Assembly: GCA_903832295.1 (NCBI GenBank)
Contig: CAILAZ010000309.1
Span: 1 to 64,000 of the forward strand
Direction: 5' to 3'
DNA from: an uncultured Acidobacteriota bacterium
GTDB taxonomy: Bacteria; Acidobacteriota; Terriglobia; Terriglobales; Acidobacteriaceae
DNA: 64,000 nt
The position numbers and the translations under genes are program-made. Below the pieces are notes generated by a model. That model searched no databases and was not told the origin of the DNA. It saw nothing but the letters and a program-made list of their open reading frames with translations. Of this stretch, positions 19,840-27,000 are shown piece after piece; position 1 is the stretch's first letter; every line of letters starts with the position of its first letter.

Positions 19840-19942
19840 GTAGAGCGAGAGTAACTGGAAAGCAAAATTTCTGTCAACTTGAAATTGCGGCTTCACTGAT
19901 TTTTCACTTGTGCAGCGCTGGAAAGTTCGCTAGAGTGAGTGC

Positions 19943-20023
19943 ATGATTTTCTCCTCCACCATGGCCTGTTGTTGCGCGAGCATGTGTATGTGCATGCGCG
20001 ACGGCTCTGGCATGGGGAGATAA
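19943..20023 (+). CDS. predicted Cys/Met-rich leader peptide, MIFSSTMACCCASMCMCMRDGSGMGR
   Basis: 26-codon ORF with TGT TGT TGC and ATG-TGT-ATG-TGC-ATG; promoter-like TTGTGC-17-TAGAGT ends 6 nt before ATG; followed by terminator 20053-20086 with a complementary leader segment. Confidence 0.7.
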   Translation: MIFSSTMACCCASMCMCMRDGSGMGR

Positions 20024-20052
20024 TCGACAGCTTTCAGTAATAAGTTTTGTCG

Positions 20053-20086
20053 AACCCACTGCCAGAGCGCAGTGGGTTTTTGTTTT
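20053..20086 (+). terminator. attenuator/terminator immediately upstream of tRNA-Cys
   Basis: AACCCACTGC-cagagc-GCAGTGGGTT followed by TTTGTTTT; 10 bp perfect stem. Confidence 0.85.
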
Positions 20087-20088
20087 AG

Positions 20089-20164
20089 GCACGGGTGGCG
20101 AAGCGGCTAACGCGGCGGACTGCAAATCCGTTATTCATGGGTTCAAATCCCATCCCGTGCTCCA
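20089..20164 (+). tRNA. tRNA-Cys (anticodon GCA at 20122-20124), CCA encoded
   Basis: Acceptor GCACGGG/CCCGTGC, discriminator T then CCA; anticodon arm GGACTGCAAATCC; T-arm ATGGGTTCAAATCCCAT. Confidence 0.93.
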
Positions 20165-20186
20165 GCATCCGCAAGGACGTAAGACG

Positions 20187-20291
20187 ATGACGACCACGCC
20201 CAATTCGACGATGACCGGCACGGCCACCATGGCCATGTGCATGTGTATGCGTCACGGTATCCCTGGCGTGGGCGGAGAATCCGGAGAGTAA
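20187..20291 (+). CDS. predicted Cys/Met-rich leader peptide, MTTTPNSTMTGTATMAMCMCMRHGIPGVGGESGE
   Basis: 34-codon ORF 22 nt after tRNA-Cys; shares MCMCMR[D/H]G with the upstream leader using different synonymous codons; followed by terminator hairpin 20319-20347 with a complementary leader segment. Confidence 0.68.
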   Translation: MTTTPNSTMTGTATMAMCMCMRHGIPGVGGESGE

Positions 20292-20318
20292 AGCAGCAAC
20301 ATCCGGTTCGATTTTCCG

Positions 20319-20354
20319 AAGGCCCACGCCGAACAAGCGTGGGCCTTCCCTTTT
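20319..20354 (+). terminator. attenuator hairpin upstream of ORF 20378..20710
   Basis: AAGGCCCACGC-cgaacaa-GCGTGGGCCTT then CCCTTTT; 11 bp perfect stem. Confidence 0.78.
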
Positions 20355-20377
20355 GGCGCAGTACAGGAGCAACGACG

Positions 20378-20710
20378 ATGAAACAGCAAGCGCATTCGCA
20401 ACCGCAAACCAAAACCCTGACGCACATCTACGTCCGCGACGCACAGCAGGGCTTTGTGCGCCCCTGCTGGGCCAGCGGCCCGGAGCTGTATTGCGGCATG
20501 TGCATGCGGGGTGTGGTGCGGGCGGAGCTCGGTGCGACCTGCCCGGTGTGCAGCAGCACGGTGGAGCGCATTCTGGAAGTTACCGAAGGGGGTACGCCGA
20601 AGTTCACACGCCAACGACGTGAGTGTTCCATCCGCGTGGGTGCGGCGCGGCAGGAGGAACGACAGGCTGTGCTGTTGAACTTCAGGGCTTCGCAGCGGGG
20701 GCTTGCATAA
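20378..20710 (+). CDS. small zinc-ribbon-like hypothetical protein
   Basis: Trimmed from ORF 20237..20710 to ATG with AGGAGC RBS; YCGMCMRGVVRAELGATCPVCSS CxxC pairs. Confidence 0.55.
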   Translation: MKQQAHSQPQTKTLTHIYVRDAQQGFVRPCWASGPELYCGMCMRGVVRAELGATCPVCSSTVERILEVTEGGTPKFTRQRRECSIRVGAARQEERQAVLLNFRASQRGLA

Positions 20711-20730
20711 GCCTTTCTTCTGCGAACGGG

Positions 20731-20756
20731 TCGGGGGCAGAGTGCGCTGCCCCCGA
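20731..20756. terminator. bidirectional hairpin between convergent genes
   Basis: TCGGGGGCAG-agtgcg-CTGCCCCCGA, 10 bp perfect stem. Confidence 0.65.
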
Positions 20757-20781
20757 GCCTTCGACGCAGCCGTGATGCGGC

Positions 20782-21132
20782 CTAGGCGGCCATCATCATC
20801 TTTGCAGTCATCGAACAGGACTCGGCGCAGCGTCGGCACATTTCCGCGCAACGCATCATCATCGGATTGTCGCTCATGCCTTCGCACATCATCGCGCAGG
20901 CGCTGCACATCTCGGCGCACATCATGCACATCTTGCCGCCCATGGGAGACATGCGCATCATCATGTTTGCGCACATCTGGCACATCTCCATGCAGTCCAT
21001 GAGCATGGACATCTTCTTCATGTCCATCATGCCCATCTTCATGCACTGCATCATGGCTTCCATGCACATTGCCATGCAGCTGCGACAATCCTCCATACAT
21101 CGACGCATGTCCATTGACATTTCCATTTCCAT
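20782..21132 (-). CDS. hyper Met/Cys-rich four-helix-bundle copper-binding protein (DUF326/Csp-like)
   Basis: 116 aa with 42 Met and 17 Cys by manual count; repeated CxxxC and CxxC patterns (MRRCMEDCRSCMAMC...RCAEMCRRCAESC); RBS AGGAGA. Confidence 0.8.
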   Translation of the reverse strand: MEMEMSMDMRRCMEDCRSCMAMCMEAMMQCMKMGMMDMKKMSMLMDCMEMCQMCANMMMRMSPMGGKMCMMCAEMCSACAMMCEGMSDNPMMMRCAEMCRRCAESCSMTAKMMMAA

Positions 21133-21256
21133 TGCTGTTCTCCTGTATTAAGTTCGGGACTTGCCCGTCATGGGTTGACGTCGCTCCGGGTGGCACCACC
21201 CAATCCCAGAGCTCCCGAGTGCGCGGGAGTTCATTGTAACTCGAATGGGCCAGGGG

Positions 21257-21288
21257 AAAAAAGCCCGGTATCTTTGCGAACACCGGGC
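21257..21288 (-). terminator. rho-independent terminator of the trans-sulfuration operon
   Basis: Minus strand GCCCGGT...ACCGGGC followed by TTTTTT. Confidence 0.8.
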
Positions 21289-21314
21289 GGAGAGGCACTG
21301 GCGGGTAAGCCCGT

Positions 21315-22475
21315 TTATTTGGCGGCGAACGAGAGCGCGTGGCTGGCGGCGGCGGTGAGCGCCTGATCGAGGTCGGCAATGAGGTCTCCGCTGTCTTCAA
21401 TGCCTACGGAGATACGCACAAGTTCCGGCGGCAGTACGCGCGTGGCGGCGATCTCCGGGGGCACGCTGGCGTGCGACATGGCGGCCGGGAGGCTGATGGT
21501 TGAGTGAACGCTTCCAAAGCTGACGCAGATCTGGAACATCTTTGCATTCTCGGCAATTGCCTTTGCGGCCTCCGTGGAGTGCGCCGTAAAGCTCAATACC
21601 GATCCCGCCCCGCTGGCCTGGCTGCGCTGCAACGGGGAGTGGGTGAGCCCGGGATAGAAGACATGGCCGACTCGCGCATCGGCGGCGAGGAATTCCGCAA
21701 TCGCCTGGGCGTTGCGCTGCTGCGCATCCAGGCGGAGCTTCAGGGTCTTGAGTCCGCGTTGCAATAGAAAGCAGTCAAAAGGCGCCAGCGCATTGCCCTC
21801 GGCGTTTTGCAGGAAGGCGATGTCGCCGCCAAGTTTCTCATCCCGAACGACCACCATGCCGCCGGTGACATCGGCATGCCCGCAGAGGAATTTTGTCGCG
21901 GAGTGGAGGACGACGTCGGCACCCAACTCCAAGGGACGCTGGAGGTAAGGCGACATGAGGGAGTTATCCACCACAAGCAGCGCACCATTGGCATGCGCCA
22001 GCGCAGCGAGGGCGCGGAGGTCCAGTACGCGCAGCAGTGGGTTGGTGGGGGACTCGGCATAGATGATGCGGGTGCGCGGCGTGATCTTCGCCGCAAAAGT
22101 CTCGAGGTCTCCGGCATCGGCGTAATGTGCGGTAATTCCGCTGCGCTCGAGCACGCGGGTAAAGAGACGGCAGGTGCCGCCATAGAGATCGCTGTCTGCG
22201 AGAATTTCATCCCCGGCGCGCAGGGTGCGCGCCACGGCAGTAATGGCCGCCATGCCGCTGGCGAAGGCAAAGCCACGCTGGCCGCCTTCCAGCTTTGCCA
22301 CGAGTTCCTCAAGAACCTTGCGGGTGGGATTACCACTCCGCGAGTAATCGAAGTCGCCGAAGCTATCGGCGTGCTCCTGCTCAAAGGTCGCCGTCTGGTA
22401 GATGGGCGTGGCCGTGGGACGGTAGGGGTCGCCGGGGGCGGCCTGATGCTGCACGAGCTGACTAGCGAACTTCAC
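21315..22475 (-). CDS. trans-sulfuration PLP-dependent enzyme (cystathionine gamma-synthase/lyase family)
   Basis: GTG start at 22475 overlapping the previous stop, AGGAGG RBS; PLP lysine motif HSATKFLCGHADVTGG. Confidence 0.88.
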   Translation of the reverse strand: MKFASQLVQHQAAPGDPYRPTATPIYQTATFEQEHADSFGDFDYSRSGNPTRKVLEELVAKLEGGQRGFAFASGMAAITAVARTLRAGDEILADSDLYGGTCRLFTRVLERSGITAHYADAGDLETFAAKITPRTRIIYAESPTNPLLRVLDLRALAALAHANGALLVVDNSLMSPYLQRPLELGADVVLHSATKFLCGHADVTGGMVVVRDEKLGGDIAFLQNAEGNALAPFDCFLLQRGLKTLKLRLDAQQRNAQAIAEFLAADARVGHVFYPGLTHSPLQRSQASGAGSVLSFTAHSTEAAKAIAENAKMFQICVSFGSVHSTISLPAAMSHASVPPEIAATRVLPPELVRISVGIEDSGDLIADLDQALTAAASHALSFAAK

Positions 22476-23673
22476 TGGCGGCCTCCTGAGCGCGTTGGGC
22501 GCAAGACAGAGCGCAACCCGCGGCGGCAAAGGCCTGCGCGAGATCGGCGATGATGTCGGCGGGCGACTCCAGCCCGACGGAAATGCGGATGAGTCCCTCG
22601 GAAATTCCGAGAGCCGCGCGCGTCTCCGCACCGAGGTCGGCGTGAGTGGTGGAGGCCGGATGGGTGATCAATGTCTCCAGCCCTCCCAGGCTTTCGGCGC
22701 GCGAGCAGAGCTGGACCGAGTTGAGCACAGCGATGGCGGTCTCAAAGGGAGCGTCGAGTTCAAAGCTCAACATGCCACCGGCGGCGCGCTGCTGTCGCAA
22801 CGCAAGCTCGTGCTGGGGAAAGCTCCGCAGGCCCGGGTAGTAGACGCGGGCAACCGACGGTTGCGACTCGAGCCACTCGGCGATCTGCTGCGCGTTCTCG
22901 CAGTGGAGGCGCAGCCTGGCAGGGAGCGTCTTGATGCCCTGAAGGGTGAGCCACGCCTCGAAGGGCGCCTGTATGGAGCCGAGCGTCTTGCGAATCAAAC
23001 GGAAGCGCTCCGCAAGCTCCGGGTTTTGCGTAGCCAGCGATCCGCCGACGGTGGCGTTATGTCCGTCCATGTACTTGGTAGTGGAGAGGACGCTGATATC
23101 CGCACCCAGTTCCAACGGGCGCTGGAGCGCGGGAGTCAGGAAGGTGTTATCCACGGCGAGCAAGAGTCCGTGACGGCGCGTAATTTCAGCAACCGCGGCA
23201 ATGTCTGTGAGGGTGAGGATGGGATTGGCCGGAGACTCGATGAAGACGATGCGCGTCTGCGGGGTGATTGCCGCTTGCACGTTCGCGGCCTCGGAGGTGT
23301 CCACAAAACTGGCGGTGACGCCGAAGGGCTCAAGGATTTCGCGGAAGAGACGGATGGTGCCGCCGTAGAGCACCTTGGAGAGGATGGCGTGGTCGCCGGC
23401 CTTGAGGAGGGAGAAGAACAGCGTGCTCTCTGCTGCCAGACCGGTGCGGAAACACACTGCCGGCGGCGTACCCTCGAGTGCGCCGATGGCCCGCTCGAGC
23501 GCATCTACCGTGGGGTTGGAGACGCGCGAGTAGCTGAAACCCTTATCTACACCGACGGCATCGTGAACGAAGGTGCCCGTCTGGTAGAGCGGGAAGAGCA
23601 GCGAACTGGCGTGCGAATCCAGCGAGCGTCCGCCGTGAATAGCAAGGGTGGCAATGTCGTGCGGGGAAGCCAT
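22462..23673 (-). CDS. trans-sulfuration PLP-dependent enzyme (cystathionine gamma-synthase/beta-lyase family)
   Basis: LAIHGGRSLD..., PLP lysine motif LSTTKYMDGHNATVGG, VYYPGL. Confidence 0.88.
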   Translation of the reverse strand: MASPHDIATLAIHGGRSLDSHASSLLFPLYQTGTFVHDAVGVDKGFSYSRVSNPTVDALERAIGALEGTPPAVCFRTGLAAESTLFFSLLKAGDHAILSKVLYGGTIRLFREILEPFGVTASFVDTSEAANVQAAITPQTRIVFIESPANPILTLTDIAAVAEITRRHGLLLAVDNTFLTPALQRPLELGADISVLSTTKYMDGHNATVGGSLATQNPELAERFRLIRKTLGSIQAPFEAWLTLQGIKTLPARLRLHCENAQQIAEWLESQPSVARVYYPGLRSFPQHELALRQQRAAGGMLSFELDAPFETAIAVLNSVQLCSRAESLGGLETLITHPASTTHADLGAETRAALGISEGLIRISVGLESPADIIADLAQAFAAAGCALSCAQRAQEAASEVR

Positions 23674-23712
23674 TTGTTCTCTCCTGGCAGGTGAGTGGTT
23701 TATGTCCTAAAA

Positions 23713-23745
23713 CAAATTTGCCGTCTTGAGAGTCCCCCAGACGGC
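23713..23745 (-). terminator. predicted attenuator hairpin upstream of the trans-sulfuration operon
   Basis: Minus strand GCCGTCT-(12 nt)-AGACGGC followed by AAATTTGTTTT; the 5' arm is complementary to the leader ORF. Confidence 0.6.
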
Positions 23746-23770
23746 TGCCAGAAAAGAGTTGTGCGATTAC

Positions 23771-23848
23771 TCAAACACTCCGTGCTGGACGACCACCGCC
23801 TGGGGGGCACATGGCCATACGCATTCGAGAGTTGTTGAGCATCGTCAT
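23771..23848 (-). CDS. predicted Met-rich leader peptide, MTMLNNSRMRMAMCPPGGGRPARSV
   Basis: 25-codon ORF with ATG-CGT-ATG-GCC-ATG-TGC; RBS-like AGGAAA; promoter-like TTGGCA-16-TATGAT upstream; followed by hairpin 23720-23745. Confidence 0.6.
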   Translation of the reverse strand: MTMLNNSRMRMAMCPPGGGRPARSV

Positions 23849-24004
23849 CTAGAGTTTCCTATCACTGAAAACGGATAGAGGATCATAGCATGGAAAGTCA
23901 CGTTGCCAAACCCCCCGATCAAGATTCGCGAGTTTTTCATCGTTGCGCCAAGGGACAGGCGCCCCTCGCTTCAGTGGGCGCAAGGGGCGATGGTGACACA
24001 ACAA

Positions 24005-24026
24005 AGTCCCCGCCGTGGCGGGGACT
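24005..24026 (-). terminator. rho-independent terminator of the NHL/Ig-like surface protein gene
   Basis: AGTCCCCGCC-ac-GGCGGGGACT followed by TTGTTGTG on the minus strand. Confidence 0.65.
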
Positions 24027-24043
24027 CTGCTGCGTGGACCGGA

Positions 24044-27000
24044 TTACTGCGCGGTGTAGATGTAGTCGTGGTATTGCCAGACTCCATTGCTGCGACTGAA
24101 GAGCCGGACGTAAACGGGCTTGCCAGTTGCGGGAATGGAAGGAACGGTCGCCGTAGTGGAAGTGATGACGCCCGAGTTGTAGAGATTGACCGCACCCTTG
24201 CCGGAGGTTCCGACCTGCAACTGATAACCACCGTTGATGCCAACACCCGGGGTCCAGGTGAATTGCACGGCGGTGGTTCCCAGGACCGAGCCTGGAGCAG
24301 GCGTGAGCATCTCGGCAGCAGTGATGGTTCCGGCCTCGGTGTAGAGGTAGTCGATGAACGACCACACGCCGTTGATCTTCGAGAAGAGGCGGACATAGAC
24401 AGGAACCGCGTTTCCAGGAAGGGTGGGGATGGTGGCCGTGGTAGCGGCGATGATGCCCGAGCTATACAGATTGCTCGAACCCGCGCCGTTGGTGCCGGCG
24501 ATCAGTTGATAGCCGCCGTTCACTCCTACGCCCTGATTCCATGTGAATACGACATCCGTGGTTCCCAGCTTGGTGCCGGGAGTGGGAGACTGCATGGCGG
24601 CAGGAGTGGGAGTGCCGGCTTCGGTATAGGTGTAATCGACAGACTGCCATGCGCCGCCAATCTTGGAGAGAAGGCGCACATAGACAGGGAAAGCACTGAC
24701 GGGAATTCCATTTACGAGTGCCGATGTTGCCGCAATGGTACCCGATCTAAACAGATCGCTTGAACCCGCGCCCGTGGTACCAACGAGCAACTGGTAGCCT
24801 CCGCTGACGCCAACACCGCTGTTCCAGGTGAAGGTCACGCTCGCTCCGCTGAGCGCGGTGCCGGGAGTGGGAGACTGCATGGCGGCAGGAGCGGGAGTGC
24901 CCGATTCGGTGTACGTGTAGTCAAGGAACGACCACACGCCGTTGATCTTGGAGAAGAGCCGGGCATAGACGGTTTGGGCATCCGCAGGGATGTAGGGTAC
25001 GGCTACCGATGTGGCCTTGATTACACCGGAGACGAAGAGGTTGCTGGAGCCCGCTCCGGTGGTTCCGAGAAGAAGCTGATAGGCAGCGACTCCGCTGCCG
25101 GGAGACCAGTTGAAGGTAACGGGGGAATCAGGCAGAACACCGCTGGGCACCGGAGAGATCATCTCCGCCGCGCTGGGGCTGCCGGTTTCGGTGTAGGTGA
25201 AGTCGATGTTCGTCCAGAGTGCATTGACGCGCCAGAAGAGCCGGGCGTAGATGGTCTGGCCGGCGGTGGGGACGGAGACCGTCGCCGAGGTTGCGGTGGT
25301 GCGACCGGAATCATAAATGTCATTGAGCCCGATGCCGGTTCCGAGATAGAGCATGTAGCTATTCGCGGTCTTGCCTGCGTCCCATGCAAAGGTGACGGTA
25401 GAGTCGGACAGCGAGGAACCTGCGCTGGGACTGATGAAGGGATTGACGGTAAAGGAGACACTGACCGGAGGGGCCGCGAGGGTGTTGCCGTCACCGGGCT
25501 GAGTTGCGGTGACTGTGACCAGGCCGGCTCCGTTGATGTAGAGGGTGCTTCCGCTGATGGAGGCTGGACCGGAGACCGAGTAAGACACCGGCAAACCGGA
25601 CGATGCACCGGCGGTCAACACGATGGGAGACACCGGATAGGTCTGCGCACCCGGGTTGGGGAAGGTGATGGTCTGCGGCAACGAGTTCACCGTAAGGGTC
25701 CCGTTGATGTAGGTGATGGTGTAAGTATCCAGACCATTTCCCACAGCCGCGCTGGGAACGATGTCATAGGTGCCGACAGGGGCCGAGGGATCGGCACCCG
25801 TGCTGCTCAAGGTCACGCCGGTGACGCTGTCGCCGTCGGCAAGGCCAATGTAGGTGAATTCCGTCCCGGCGAATGTGAGAGTGTCGCCATAGGTCTTGGC
25901 GACGCTGTTGGCGGTGATCTTCAGGGCCTTCCTTTGCACGGTCAACGTGGTGCTGGCCGTGGCGCTGGTCAGGAAGTTGTTCCCGGCATAGTCATAGGTA
26001 ACGGTGTAAGAGGCTGTGACGGCCGGAAGGGTAAGAGTGTCAAAGGAGATTGAGAAGTTTCCGCCGGAGAGGTTCGCCAGCACCGGCGTTCCATTGATGG
26101 TGATCGTTACGGTCTCTCCGTCCCCGGGCAGCAGACCTGAGGCAGTCAGCGATCCCGAGAGCGTTACGGGCAGCCCGTAATTGACGGTCTGAGAGGACAG
26201 GCCACTGAAGGAAGGTGTTGGAGTCCAAGTGGTCGATTTGCGAATGCGATTGGTCCTCTGGTCAGTGATGTAGAGATTGTCCATCGCATCAAGCACCACG
26301 GCGGAAGGCGGCGCGCTGAGCCTTGCGCTGGTGGCCGGGCACCCATCGCCGACAGAGTCTGTCTGATAGCTGCATAAAGCAGCAAGCCATGAGCCGGCCA
26401 CGGTGGAGACGATCTGGGTATTTGCATCGACCTCGCGTACCAGTCCAAAGTCGAAGGCACCGCTATACCCGTCTGTGAGATAGAGGTCATTCAAGCTATC
26501 CAACGCGATGCCGTTCGCATAGATCATTACCTCGGTGGCGAGGCAACCGTCGCCGAAGTTGTCGATCACCGCACTACAGTGACTGTTGCCTCCACCGGCG
26601 ACAACAGAGACGGCCTTGGTGTTCGCATCCACTTTGTGAACCAGCGAGTACTCGGTGTAATAGATATTGTTTGCCGCATCGACCACTAACGCCGTTGGAT
26701 ACGTTGTGGACACCACCGAGTAGATGTATCCCGGAGTGCGTCCGCCGCAGTACGGGCCGCCCCCTGATCCGCAAATTACACGAATCTGGCCGACACCCGA
26801 GTCGGCGATGAATATGTTCCCAAGCGCATCTACAGCGAGGGAAGACGGCCCAAATACGCCGCCTCCGGAGAAGGAATGCAGACTAATCTGCCTCTGGAAT
26901 AGCAGGGCACGGGTTGCGGGACAGCCATTTCCGGAAGTATCCGTGGCGCCGGGGCAGACGTCGTAGTTGCCTCCGCCAACCCAGGAGATTTTCTGGGTCA

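Noticed and set aside
21142-21228. Possible fifth leader peptide upstream of the Met/Cys-rich protein (MNSRALGSSGIGWCHPERRQPMTGKSRT)
   Set aside because: Its ATG overlaps the TACAAT -10-like box, only one Cys codon, and no terminator/antiterminator pair seen.
20252-21400. 382-aa minus-strand ORF across the Met-rich gene, the zinc-ribbon gene and the second leader region
   Set aside because: Low-complexity H/D/R-rich antisense translation; incompatible with clear features on both strands including convergent terminators.
23935-23985. Second hairpin-rich stretch near the end of the surface protein gene (TTGCGCC...GGCGCAA), considered as CRISPR-like or IS end
   Set aside because: Single imperfect structure with no repeat array and no transposase; better explained as terminator-associated sequence.
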